Origin: Viridibacillus sp050279675
Lineage (GTDB): Bacteria > Bacillota > Bacilli > Bacillales_A > Planococcaceae
Assembly (NCBI RefSeq): GCF_050279675.1
Contig: NZ_JBNNUK010000017.1
Location: 14,953-78,952, forward strand
DNA: 64,000 nt
Direction: 5' to 3'
Under the pieces are notes generated by a model. It had not been told where the DNA came from. It saw only the letters and a list, made by a program, of their open reading frames with translations, and ran no database searches. Below, piece by piece: positions 32,198 through 40,931 of this stretch. The stretch's first letter is position 1, and each line of letters begins with the position of its first letter. The translations under genes and the position numbers were made by a program.

Positions 32198-33330
32198 TTT
32201 TCAATACCCTCGCTTTTCTTTTCACCGTATTTGTAAACGTCAGGTAGCTCATGATAAAAACCACGATACATTAAATCATCTAACACTCTATCTGAAAGTT
32301 TATTGCGAACAACATATTTTTCGTATTTATCTTCAGCTGAATTGTATGTTTTCTTTACTTCATATAATGTGTTGTACTCTAAGCCTTGCTCAGAAAATCC
32401 TGTAAACTCTACAAACTCACGCATGAATCGTACCACTTGACCATTTTCATCTTCTTCAACCCACATATAAACTCCAAAAGGTAATGCTTCAACAATCGCT
32501 CTTCCTAATAACAATTCATTAATTTGATATTTTTCAGCAATCATAAAGATAATACGTGAAGGAATCATTTTTGCACCTTTTGAGTGTAATGTTGTAATAA
32601 TCGAATGGTCCGTCATTGCACTTTGTAACAGATGGTACATTACATGATCTCGTGTTTCAGCAATAATAATCCAATCAGGATTATTACGAAGGGCAGCTTT
32701 ATTAAGAGCTGCCGCATCAATTTTATGCTCTCTCGTTGATTCTGTTAATGTACGCCAACTATTAATATCAGTATCAGGGTACAAAGCTTTCATATGACTA
32801 TCCATCGTATCTTCAATCAATGTCACTTTATTATTAATGTACTTTGCCATTAATTTTTGTAATTCAGTTTTACCTGCGCCTGTTTTACCTGAAATAACGA
32901 AGTTTTGACCTGCTTTGATTAATACACTCATCAACTTTTCTACGTCTTCGTCTGCAATTGCGCTAATGCTATCCATTGCTAAACGAGGTCTTGAAATACG
33001 AATAGCACATGTAGTTCCGCTAGGGCTAATAGATGTGTCTATGAAATTTACACGAAACACTCCAATTTCAGTATCTAAAATAGGATTCCCTGGATTGAAT
33101 TGTCGGCCTTGCTTATTTGCTATCTTTTTACCGAGATTTTTCACCTCTTCTTCACTTGGTTGTGAAGTCGGTCTATAATGTCCTTCTTTATTATCTTTCA
33201 GCCATAAATCAGTACCGTTAAATGTAATATCAGTGATTGTTGATTTTTCATCTAAGTAATCTCCTAAAAATGAATCTAACAATAAACGCTCGATTTGTTC
33301 TTCTTCCGTCATTTGGTGTTGGTTAATCAT
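32194..33330 (-). CDS. TadA/CpaF-type secretion ATPase
   Basis: The 378-aa hexameric ATPase of the type II/IV pilus and VirB11 superfamily. Walker A SGKTGAGKT is at residues 147-155, then the Asp box LIEDTMDSHM, Walker B WIIIAETRDHVMYHLLQSAMT and the His box ITTLHSKGA. The N-terminal domain includes DITFNGTDLWLKD and ISRPRLAMDS. It is complete. Gram-positive type IV secretion systems usually lack a VirB11 ATPase, so this enzyme may power a Tad-like pilus or substitute for VirB11. It is flanked by two platform-protein genes. Confidence 0.92.
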   Translation of the reverse strand: MINQHQMTEEEQIERLLLDSFLGDYLDEKSTITDITFNGTDLWLKDNKEGHYRPTSQPSEEEVKNLGKKIANKQGRQFNPGNPILDTEIGVFRVNFIDTSISPSGTTCAIRISRPRLAMDSISAIADEDVEKLMSVLIKAGQNFVISGKTGAGKTELQKLMAKYINNKVTLIEDTMDSHMKALYPDTDINSWRTLTESTREHKIDAAALNKAALRNNPDWIIIAETRDHVMYHLLQSAMTDHSIITTLHSKGAKMIPSRIIFMIAEKYQINELLLGRAIVEALPFGVYMWVEEDENGQVVRFMREFVEFTGFSEQGLEYNTLYEVKKTYNSAEDKYEKYVVRNKLSDRVLDDLMYRGFYHELPDVYKYGEKKSEGIEK

Positions 33331-33342
33331 CTTTTTCTCTCC

Positions 33343-34026
33343 TTATAAATACAGTTTGAAATACGTAAAGAATGTAATTGATGTAAATAACAATACAAAA
33401 GCTAATGTATAAAGGATTACAGGTGTTGCATATTTCCCCATTGAACTAGTCTTCATATTTAGCATTTCTTCAACCTTATTCTCTTGTAGTTCCGATAAAA
33501 TATCTTCTAGCTCCTTTAACCCTTCTTTTTGGATTCCTTCTTTATCAAATTCATAAATCATACTCATAATCATTACGGCTTCTGATGAATTGATAAAATA
33601 AGCAAATTCCATAAAGGCTTCTCGATTTTGTTGATCCGTAACCCCTAATTTAGATACCAATACTTCTAACTCTGCTTTAATAGGCTCTTTAATGTAATCA
33701 GTAGTTTTAATTAATGTTTGATAAACATTCCCTTGTGTATCTATTAGCGAAACGAAATGACGGACAAATGAAGGGAACATAAGCTGTTTAATAACATCTT
33801 GCATACTTTTCATTTTTCGCATTTCAAAGTAAGGAATTTTATAGCCAATAAACACTCCTACAGGAACAGCTAAATAAAGCATTGAATTTTGTCTAATTCC
33901 TAATGCTAAAAGTATTACACCAATTATAAATGCGAATAGTAACCGTCTATTTCTAAACTTCTTTTTCGGTATTTTAAAATATTGAATAAGGTACTCTTTA
34001 TCTGTCTCTTTAAATAATGTGTCCAT
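33343..34026 (-). CDS. TadC-like platform protein
   Basis: A 227-aa protein with hydrophobic helices at about 28-45, 47-63 and 203-222, and a helical cytoplasmic segment between them (about 70-195: FVRHFVSLIDTQGNVYQTLIKTTDYI). This is a reduced T2SS-F-type platform module. It lies 12 bases upstream of the TadA-like gene. The Tad family normally encodes TadB and TadC adjacent; here they flank the ATPase. Confidence 0.7.
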   Translation of the reverse strand: MDTLFKETDKEYLIQYFKIPKKKFRNRRLLFAFIIGVILLALGIRQNSMLYLAVPVGVFIGYKIPYFEMRKMKSMQDVIKQLMFPSFVRHFVSLIDTQGNVYQTLIKTTDYIKEPIKAELEVLVSKLGVTDQQNREAFMEFAYFINSSEAVMIMSMIYEFDKEGIQKEGLKELEDILSELQENKVEEMLNMKTSSMGKYATPVILYTLAFVLLFTSITFFTYFKLYL

Positions 34027-34086
34027 TATTTCACCGTCTTTCTTATTTTTAGAAGGGCATTATTTCAAATGCCCTTTTGTTTGTAT

Positions 34087-34422
34087 TTATGAACGTCTAT
34101 TGACTGTCACATCATCACTTGTTTCAAATTCATCTAAACCTACTAGTACTTTAACAACGGTTCCTACAGGTAATATGCCATTAGCTGACGAACCATCTTC
34201 TGTTTTAAATTCCACTTCAAAACCTCGTGCTTTTAATTTATTTACAGTACTCTCTACCCTAGTAGTTACCCCACCTTCTGTTGCAATCAATTGGCGAAGT
34301 TCGGTTGATGTATTCATCACTTCACTACTTTTTACTTGCCCTACGAACAAATTGAAAGAAAGTGGGATAACGCAAACTGCAAAAATTAACAGCGTTGTCA
34401 TAAAATCAACTTTTTGATCCAT
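34087..34422 (-). CDS. TadE/DUF4320-like pseudopilin
   Basis: A 111-aa protein with one N-terminal transmembrane helix (about 9-28) followed by STELRQLIATEGGVTTRVESTV and a beta-rich C-terminus. The pattern, a short anchor, an 'xxLRxxxxxGG' helix and small strands, resembles TadE-type minor pilins and DUF4320 proteins found beside Tad genes in Firmicutes. No class III prepilin cleavage motif is evident. It lies between the second pseudopilin-like gene and the TadC-like gene. Confidence 0.55.
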   Translation of the reverse strand: MDQKVDFMTTLLIFAVCVIPLSFNLFVGQVKSSEVMNTSTELRQLIATEGGVTTRVESTVNKLKARGFEVEFKTEDGSSANGILPVGTVVKVLVGLDEFETSDDVTVNRRS

Positions 34423-34441
34423 TATTTCACCTCATTTTTTT

Positions 34442-34840
34442 CTACTGAATCTCTTTCAATGCAACTCTTTCAGTACTTGTTGATACTGCTTTACCATCAT
34501 CATTAAATAAAGTCACTTTGAACTGAACACCTACATAATCCTTAGAATTATTATTTGTTACAACTTGTCCATCTTTATTTAAAAAGGCATAATCAACTTT
34601 TGTTTTATAAGGTGTACCTTTATAGGACTTGGCAATTCCTAAAGCTAAATTTGCCACTACAGCTTCCTTATCAAGTGCTACCTTCCCCTCTGTACGAACT
34701 GTTCCAAGTTCAGTTGATATAATGCCTGGCTGAATACTTTGTGTTGCATTGACATTGGCATCGTGGCGTAAAAACATGAAAGCTACCAATGCGCTTATTC
34801 CGACGAATGTCATCAAGATATACAAGTAAACATTTTTCAT
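34442..34840 (-). CDS. Second pseudopilin-like protein
   Basis: A 132-aa protein with an N-terminal membrane anchor (about 5-23) and an external domain containing LDKEAVVANLALGIAKSYKG and several strands. The layout parallels the 111-aa neighbour, from which it is 19 bases away. It heads the Tad-like block after the terminator at 34864-34898. Homology is not recognised with certainty; the context supports a minor pilin or assembly protein. Confidence 0.5.
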   Translation of the reverse strand: MKNVYLYILMTFVGISALVAFMFLRHDANVNATQSIQPGIISTELGTVRTEGKVALDKEAVVANLALGIAKSYKGTPYKTKVDYAFLNKDGQVVTNNNSKDYVGVQFKVTLFNDDGKAVSTSTERVALKEIQ

Positions 34841-34863
34841 TGTATTACCCCTTTCTACATACT

Positions 34864-34898
34864 AAAAAAGAACAGTTGAAATATTTCCAACTGTCCTT
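34864..34898 (-). terminator. Terminator before the Tad-like block
   Basis: ACAGTTG/CAACTGT stem with AAG/CTT extension and TTTTTTAGT on the minus strand. It separates the large surface protein from the pseudopilin genes. Confidence 0.65.
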
Positions 34899-34905
34899 AA
34901 TTGCA

Positions 34906-37900
34906 CTAATTTAAGCCCTCTACAAGCTCTTTTATTTTTTGGTACTTATCATATACATCTGTAGAACGGAAGCTGTGTGAAAGTGCTGTACGATCTAATG
35001 ATAGCGCACTTAATTGTTCAAGATTACTTTTAGGAATCGTGAAGCCATTCGTATAAGTAATATTCTTAATAGACTCATGTTGTTCATTGATTACTGGGTT
35101 ATCTTTTGCATTACCAAGCAAATACTTATTGAAGCGTAATTTTTGTTGTACTTCAACAATTACATCATTTAGTCCTACTTTCCCTACAACGAAGTTGTCA
35201 AAGTACCACGTGTTTGGTTTCGTATCCTTATCATTCCCATCTATCGGAATGAAGAATTGCGAGCCTTTATTTGCGGTATAAAGTACCTCATCATCATAAG
35301 TAGCTCCAAATAAGCCCTCATATTCAGATTTAGCTAAATCAGCAAATCTATCTTGTGAAGCTTCATTATGCGGAAGTGATACCTGAAGACCTGTATTTTT
35401 TGTTACAAAGAAATCATCTGCTAAGACCATTTTCATGCTATTACTTGTTTTTGATTCAACTCGCATTGGTATAGCGTAAGTTGACGAATTATATTCTGTA
35501 TCATTTTCATACTTATCTTTTAAGTTTTCATCCAAATTAAAAGGATAGTAATGTGAATCTTCTACATTTGCATACAATTTATTTCCTAAATCGGAAGCAT
35601 ACGTGATTTCCTCCGCAACTGGCTTAACTTGTTGTGTATTTAACACTAAATTATCAGCATCAAATGAAATACGTTCTTTTTGTACGGATTGTTTCGGACT
35701 AGAGCCTTCCATTCCGTTAAATTTCCCTTTTCGGCCAACTGTTAAAGCCAATGTATCACTATCTGAAGAAGAGACTGAAACTTCTTCTTCGTAGCTGTGA
35801 TCGGCTTTTAATGATGCTGTCCATTTAGCAGTTTTCCCATAATTCCATAATGGTTTTCTGCCGACTTCCTTCCATGTTAAACAACCGAGGTTGTTCCCTT
35901 CCTTGTCATAATCATATTTAGTACATGACAGAATAGGCTCATAGCTGTTTGTATATTCATATGAGTATGTGTACTTGATAGAAGTATCTTTTAAATCCTC
36001 TACATTTGAAACTTCTTTTGTAATTGAACTTGATGAATTAAAATCAATATCTTCACCTTCAATTGAATATTTTTGATTGCGTGTTTCAAAGTGACGACCT
36101 TTCATTGTACCGCTATTTTTAAGTACCATAACTGGCGCAGAAGTATCGCTTGTCTTCTTCAGATTCCATGAAAATTCGCCTTCTGCAGCTCCTGGAGAAA
36201 ACTCACCAGTTCCTAAATCAATTCCTCCTCCATCACCCCCAGCTGTAACCGTATAATCGATTTGTACAGTAATATCTACCTTCTTTGTAGTTATAGAAAC
36301 AATATCTTTTACTGGATTATAAGGATTACCCTTACTGTCCTCAAAGTAACCAGATGGTTTAGAAGGATATTGGAAAGTAGTATCTTTTGGCTTTTGCAAC
36401 TTCTCTGTTAGAAGTAACTTACCGCTATCTTTATCAACGTGCTTGATTGTAACAGTAACGCCATCTTCAACATCTACGTCAGTAGAGAGCTTATAAGGAA
36501 TCTTAATAGTAAAATCGGATGCACCTGCCGTACCCGTTACTGGAACAGCGCTCACAGGCTCATATAGCTTCCCTGCAGAGTTTTTAAAGTAACCTTTTGC
36601 TTTTGGTGTAACTGAATAAGCTGCAGACTTTTTCACGAATTTTGTTTCTTTTAACAGTACCTTTTTTGAATCTTTATCATAGTGTTCAATAGTCATTGCT
36701 ACTTCATTACTTGCTTTAGTTTGATATTGGAAAGTAATTGTTTTATTACGTTTACCTACTTTTCCTGTTTTGGTAGCCGTTATAGGGTAATAATCTTTTC
36801 CATCTTTCGTAATCTTCTCTTTTGGCGAATACGTGTATTCGTCACCCACATTGACGGTGCTTACTTCGTCTTTAGCTAACTTATCCCCTGTAGCCTTATC
36901 AACGTGAGTACGTGTAATCTTAATAGATTTAGTTTTGTAGTAAATCGGGAGTTCTCTTAGCTTATATGTTATATCTCCCAATTCTTTATGTTTTACATCA
37001 ATTATACTAAGTTTTTTATGATCACCTGTAACTGGTGTAGTAATTGGCACTAATGGATTACCTTCATCGTTCACTAATTTAGCACCACTATTATCTGTCG
37101 TTCGTGGTGCATATGAATAATTTGGCGTATATCGATAGACAGAAAATCTTGTATCAAAGTCTAATTCGTCATATATTTTTTTATAACCACCTGAACTTGT
37201 CGTCCTGTCTTTATCGTAACCTTTCCTATACAAGATATATGGTTCAGGTGTTAATTCAAATATGGATGCTGTTTCAGGGTAAACCCAAAATGGACTAGCA
37301 GCATACCTCAAAGCGTTGGATTCTTCAGGTGTTTTCACTTCTAAATACACTGCAGTTCTATCTGAACGCTCTACTTGATCTTGTACTGAATAAATTCGTC
37401 CCATATTGAAATAAGCAAATCGTGTATCCCCACCCGCTTGTAACAAGCGCATAACAGTTGATTTGTTGACTTGTGCTCTTCTAAGATCCTTACTATTAGT
37501 ATTTTCTAAAGTATAGTTTAAATTAGCTAAATCATTGCTTTTTTTGTCTGAATTATAAGACATATAAGGAACAGTTAAATCGTCCCACCATGTTCTAGTA
37601 TGTTTAGCTCCATCTGAACCTGTACGTGTTACAGCTTTAATAATCTTCATTGAAAATCTGATAGACTTTTTTGGGTTATCAGGATCTTGTAAATCAGCGA
37701 CAGGAATATATGCTCTAAAACCCACACTGTCATATTTTTTATTACATTTACTATCGAATTCATCAAATGTTTTATCTGAACACCATGCCTTTTGACCATG
37801 GTAATACAAAGTATCCGTTGCACTTAATGATGTTTGTTTCGTATCGTAAATGGTGATCTTTCCTGTATTGTGATTCTTTACTGAGATATACGTTTTTTGA

Positions 37901-38286
37901 TTCGATGATGTATGTTTGTAATAGAAATGAATAACACTCCATCCATCAAACGTTAAAACATCCTCTTTACCACGACCTACATCCATGTTTTGTACACTTG
38001 GAGCTTTATGATAAGTACCTTTATCTTGGCTGTAAACATCGTAAACAATTTTCGGTGTCTTTTCGGCATCTTTTTTCAATGCAAATGCTTTTCCATGTTT
38101 ATTGTCACTATCAGCTATATTACTGTATAGATAGCTATTTGATGAAACTTCATAATTACTTTTGGAAGCTGCAAGTGCTTTTTGTGTTGGCTGAATAATA
38201 TCTTTGAATTGTTGAGTAAAATCTAACTGCATACCGCTGAATAAAATGATAAAAGCTAGTAGGGCTAAACTCAATTTTTTAATCAT
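34906..38286 (-). CDS. Large secreted surface protein with MucBP-like repeats
   Basis: A 1126-aa protein with a signal peptide (about 1-40, cleavage after KALA likely). The first 440 residues form an unrecognised, Tyr-rich module. Then come three MucBP-like repeats: IKITRTHVDKATGDKL (about 446-525), MTIEHYDKDSKKVLL (about 527-600) and VTIKHVDKDSGKLLL (about 605-675), each with a Tyr/Gly/Phe pattern as in mucin-binding proteins. The C-terminal 430 residues are beta-rich. There is no LPxTG motif, so attachment must be non-covalent or through partners. AAGGAGG precedes the ATG. Probable role in cell contact during mating. Confidence 0.8.
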   Translation of the reverse strand: MIKKLSLALLAFIILFSGMQLDFTQQFKDIIQPTQKALAASKSNYEVSSNSYLYSNIADSDNKHGKAFALKKDAEKTPKIVYDVYSQDKGTYHKAPSVQNMDVGRGKEDVLTFDGWSVIHFYYKHTSSNQKTYISVKNHNTGKITIYDTKQTSLSATDTLYYHGQKAWCSDKTFDEFDSKCNKKYDSVGFRAYIPVADLQDPDNPKKSIRFSMKIIKAVTRTGSDGAKHTRTWWDDLTVPYMSYNSDKKSNDLANLNYTLENTNSKDLRRAQVNKSTVMRLLQAGGDTRFAYFNMGRIYSVQDQVERSDRTAVYLEVKTPEESNALRYAASPFWVYPETASIFELTPEPYILYRKGYDKDRTTSSGGYKKIYDELDFDTRFSVYRYTPNYSYAPRTTDNSGAKLVNDEGNPLVPITTPVTGDHKKLSIIDVKHKELGDITYKLRELPIYYKTKSIKITRTHVDKATGDKLAKDEVSTVNVGDEYTYSPKEKITKDGKDYYPITATKTGKVGKRNKTITFQYQTKASNEVAMTIEHYDKDSKKVLLKETKFVKKSAAYSVTPKAKGYFKNSAGKLYEPVSAVPVTGTAGASDFTIKIPYKLSTDVDVEDGVTVTIKHVDKDSGKLLLTEKLQKPKDTTFQYPSKPSGYFEDSKGNPYNPVKDIVSITTKKVDITVQIDYTVTAGGDGGGIDLGTGEFSPGAAEGEFSWNLKKTSDTSAPVMVLKNSGTMKGRHFETRNQKYSIEGEDIDFNSSSSITKEVSNVEDLKDTSIKYTYSYEYTNSYEPILSCTKYDYDKEGNNLGCLTWKEVGRKPLWNYGKTAKWTASLKADHSYEEEVSVSSSDSDTLALTVGRKGKFNGMEGSSPKQSVQKERISFDADNLVLNTQQVKPVAEEITYASDLGNKLYANVEDSHYYPFNLDENLKDKYENDTEYNSSTYAIPMRVESKTSNSMKMVLADDFFVTKNTGLQVSLPHNEASQDRFADLAKSEYEGLFGATYDDEVLYTANKGSQFFIPIDGNDKDTKPNTWYFDNFVVGKVGLNDVIVEVQQKLRFNKYLLGNAKDNPVINEQHESIKNITYTNGFTIPKSNLEQLSALSLDRTALSHSFRSTDVYDKYQKIKELVEGLN

Positions 38287-38390
38287 TATGTTCCTCCTTG
38301 TTTTATGCTTTTTTCATGTTTCTTAACAACAATCCTCCCTTTATCAAATGGCAAACAGATATTTTGCCTTTTACTTATAGACATAAAAAA

Positions 38391-38412
38391 AGGGAAATGC
38401 ACGAGGCACTTC
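38391..38412 (-). terminator. Terminator downstream of the 315-aa secreted-protein gene
   Basis: GGGAA..GC/GC..TTCCC stem followed by CTTTTTTTATGTCTATAAG on the minus strand. The same tail follows the terminators at 40067 and 46958. Confidence 0.75.
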
Positions 38413-38425
38413 CCTTTTACTAAAG

Positions 38426-39373
38426 TTATTTTTCAGCATTAAATTTCACTTTAATTTTTTGACTAGTTTTTTTGCCGTCAACTTGTCTTGCTAAATAAAG
38501 ATAACCGCTTTTTTTACCAAGTTGTTTGACTTTAAGTGTAACCGTTTTTCCTGTAGCTATTTTGCTTGTTAATAGTTTACCTTTACTATCGTAAATAGTG
38601 ACTTTTTGTTTTTTCACTAGGTTTTTAACTTGAATAGTATCATGTTTATTCTTGTTATTTTTAATAGTCACGTTTTTTGAACTAAGTGGTAGGGTAGTTT
38701 TTATAGCTGCTTTGTCACTTTCTTTATTGAAAGAAATTTTTCTAGTGAAACTTTCATTCAATTTGCCACGTTTTACTGTCACGTATACACTACCGGCTTT
38801 TTGACCTAAATCGTTAACAGACAATGTAAGTTTAGAACCTTTTGATTTGCCGGTCGCTATTTGGCTATCGGCATTCGCAATATATGTAACCTTGTTTCGT
38901 TTTGTATAAACTTTTACAACATCATTTTTTTGTAAATTTGTAACTTCTATTGTATCTTTTTTACCTACTTTGTTATTTGTAATATATACATCACTTGCCT
39001 TTACAGCACTTGTGTATTTTTCTGCAATAAAATAATGAACACGCATATAGTATCCATAATCCGAAGTTGTCCAATCGTCATACATATCTCCATCTTTTAA
39101 AGTTAAAAAATAATCCATATCGGTATACAACTTAAGTTCTTTATCATAAAAGCCACTTCTTGTATAGCAAATATCTACTTCCCCAGTACCATAATCACGT
39201 TTTTTATAAGAAGAATCTTTCGAAATAACTAACCGACATTCTTTAAACACTGCTGGAATGTCATTAGGTACTTTATTATAATGTTTCGCTTGTACTTCTC
39301 CACTTGCACCGAACATGGATACTCCTAAAATTCCGATTGCTAATGTAGAAATAATTTTGGTTTTTAATTTCAT
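38426..39373 (-). CDS. Secreted protein with two Ig-like C-terminal modules
   Basis: A 315-aa protein with a signal peptide ending near VQA-KHY (about residue 28). A central domain (about 35-145) has four Cys/Tyr-containing strands. Two similar 75-residue modules follow, each with a VTIKN/VYITN ... DTIEVTNLQKNDVVKVYTKR- or DTIQVKNLVKKQKVTIYDS-type core and a GKS/GKT..LTL ending. These look like small bacterial Ig-like folds. It has no wall-sorting signal. The small XRE gene lies 51 bases upstream and is probably co-transcribed. Confidence 0.7.
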   Translation of the reverse strand: MKLKTKIISTLAIGILGVSMFGASGEVQAKHYNKVPNDIPAVFKECRLVISKDSSYKKRDYGTGEVDICYTRSGFYDKELKLYTDMDYFLTLKDGDMYDDWTTSDYGYYMRVHYFIAEKYTSAVKASDVYITNNKVGKKDTIEVTNLQKNDVVKVYTKRNKVTYIANADSQIATGKSKGSKLTLSVNDLGQKAGSVYVTVKRGKLNESFTRKISFNKESDKAAIKTTLPLSSKNVTIKNNKNKHDTIQVKNLVKKQKVTIYDSKGKLLTSKIATGKTVTLKVKQLGKKSGYLYLARQVDGKKTSQKIKVKFNAEK

Positions 39374-39424
39374 GGTTTTTCCGCCCTTCTTTTGCTATTG
39401 AACACTTCTCCCTACCTTGAATCA

Positions 39425-39640
39425 TTACTCTTCTGTTTTCTCGTCCACGAATTTTAACAGGTCTGCAACATCGCACTCAAAATACCTACAAAGTGTATCT
39501 ATCGTGTGATAATTTATCCCTTTGCCTTTTTCGTTATACAAATTAGATAAAGCATTTCTACTGATACCTGTTTCTTCTGATAGTTCAGATATATTAATTC
39601 GTCGATTTGCCATCAAAACAGGCAATTTTGATTGAATCAT
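39425..39640 (-). CDS. XRE-family transcriptional regulator (YozG-like)
   Basis: A 71-aa single-domain helix-turn-helix protein: PVLMANRRINISELSEETG, then ISRNALSNLYNEKGKG as recognition helix, then TIDTLCRYFECDVADLL. This is the compact HTH_26/Cro-C1 type. GGAGTTCAAAT precedes the ATG. It is likely to regulate its own transcript, which includes the 315-aa secreted-protein gene. Confidence 0.85.
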   Translation of the reverse strand: MIQSKLPVLMANRRINISELSEETGISRNALSNLYNEKGKGINYHTIDTLCRYFECDVADLLKFVDEKTEE

Positions 39641-39855
39641 ATTTGAACTCCTTTCTTTATATCCTATTGGCTATATGTATATTATACCAAATTTTAGATA
39701 ACAAGTCAAAGCAAAATGACATTTACTATAATCAAATTGCTTTGTATAGGTATCATATTTACAAAATTAAACAGAACTTGTTTTGTAGTTATGAAGTTAT
39801 ATTCGCTTTAGCAAAATGTATTATTTTTGAGATTAGACAAAGTAAGAACTACTTT

Positions 39856-40050
39856 TTAAGCAAGTCTAACTGGACTTTCATCTTTATATTCGGTTAGTGA
39901 AGGTGTATCTTGAATTGATTGAATTTTCAACACAGAAATACTACCTATGGCAACCGCAAATATTGCAAATAGAATTACTTTTTTTTTACTGCAAGAGTGT
40001 TCTCCTTTCTTTAATTCTCTAGCCTTGTAGATGTGAAAATTGCTGTTCAC
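39856..40050 (-). CDS. Possible small single-pass membrane protein
   Basis: A 64-aa frame starting at GTG without a clear ribosome site. It has one hydrophobic helix (about 24-43, ILFAIFAVAIGSISVLKI) and a short acidic tail. AAAGGAG occurs inside the frame, but no in-frame start follows it at a proper distance. A run of nine A residues there could hide a frameshift. Doubtful. Confidence 0.3.
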   Translation of the reverse strand: MNSNFHIYKARELKKGEHSCSKKKVILFAIFAVAIGSISVLKIQSIQDTPSLTEYKDESPVRLA

Positions 40051-40066
40051 TTATAGACATAAAAAA

Positions 40067-40092
40067 AGCGAACCCTATTATAAGGATTCGCA
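40067..40092 (-). terminator. Terminator after the 246-aa secreted-protein gene
   Basis: GCGAA..CCT/AGG..TTCGC stem followed by TTTTTTTATGTCTATAAG on the minus strand. Confidence 0.7.
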
Positions 40093-40102
40093 AATTGCTT
40101 CA

Positions 40103-40843
40103 TCATTTCTTACTCTTTACTTTGTAAGCCATACTCTTAGTTGTTGTTTTACCCGACTTTGTATTTTTTACAGTCACTAGAATTTTGTAAGTTCCTGCTT
40201 TTGTAGGTTTCCAAGTAGCTGTTTTATTAGATGAATACTTTCGTAACACAGTTCTTTTGTTTGTTTTCGTGTTTGTTACGCTGTATTGATACTTTAAATA
40301 AGATCCTTTTGCTTTAGTTGATAGTGTAATCTTTGTTTTAGCAAGTTGTGGCGATTTCTTATTAGCTTTCAATGAACTAATAGAAACTGTTCCACCATAT
40401 ACTTCACTATCCGTTGTAATCGTGAATTGCTGTTTAGTAGACAATGGATTTTTGACTTTTACTTTTAGTGTATATTTACCTTTTGTTAGTTGTTTATCAA
40501 TTAATTGATACATATAAAAACGTTTTTCAACTTCATTGTAGTAAGATGTACGAGAGCTTGTGGCAACTAATTTGTTTTTTGCATTATAAATTTCTAAGCT
40601 GTAGTCATTTACATAGTTCTCATTTTCTTTCACACTGTTTCCTAGATAGCTAGCAATCATATAATCCGTTTTGTACGTAACTTCAAATTTATAGCTCTTA
40701 CTAGCTGTTTTTAAGTCCCCTTTAATTGGAATGCTGAAATCAACATTTTTTGGAGTAGCTGCTTGAACCGTCCCTAATTGTAAGCCACTAAAAGAGAAAA
40801 CTAACAGCATTATCAACATGACTCTTTTTGTAAGTTTCTTCAT
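40103..40843 (-). CDS. Secreted protein with triple-Tyr-like beta domain
   Basis: A 246-aa protein with a signal peptide (cleavage near VQA-ATP, about residue 28). The first half (about 30-145) looks like a jelly-roll or pre-peptidase-type domain. The second half (about 150-246: LKYQYSVTNTKTNKRTVLRKYSSNKTATWKPTKAGTYKILVTV, split) resembles the triple-tyrosine (Y_Y_Y) fold seen in some surface enzymes and sensors. There is no anchor. AAGGAGG precedes the ATG. It lies between terminators and is probably monocistronic. Confidence 0.7.
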   Translation of the reverse strand: MKKLTKRVMLIMLLVFSFSGLQLGTVQAATPKNVDFSIPIKGDLKTASKSYKFEVTYKTDYMIASYLGNSVKENENYVNDYSLEIYNAKNKLVATSSRTSYYNEVEKRFYMYQLIDKQLTKGKYTLKVKVKNPLSTKQQFTITTDSEVYGGTVSISSLKANKKSPQLAKTKITLSTKAKGSYLKYQYSVTNTKTNKRTVLRKYSSNKTATWKPTKAGTYKILVTVKNTKSGKTTTKSMAYKVKSKK

Positions 40844-40892
40844 AAATCCTCCTTATACACTTTTGTATTAAATTGCCCTTCATAAATAGAAA

Positions 40893-40921
40893 AAACCCGT
40901 AAACCGAAGTCTACGAGTTTG
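40893..40921 (-). terminator. Terminator after the giant adhesin gene
   Basis: ACCCGTA/TACGaGTT stem followed by TTTTTTCTATT on the minus strand. Confidence 0.65.
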
Positions 40922-40931
40922 ACTAACAAGC

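Noticed and set aside
39276..39476. Minus-strand 66-aa basic frame between the XRE and 315-aa genes
   Set aside because: It overlaps two well-supported genes out of frame and encodes no coherent protein.
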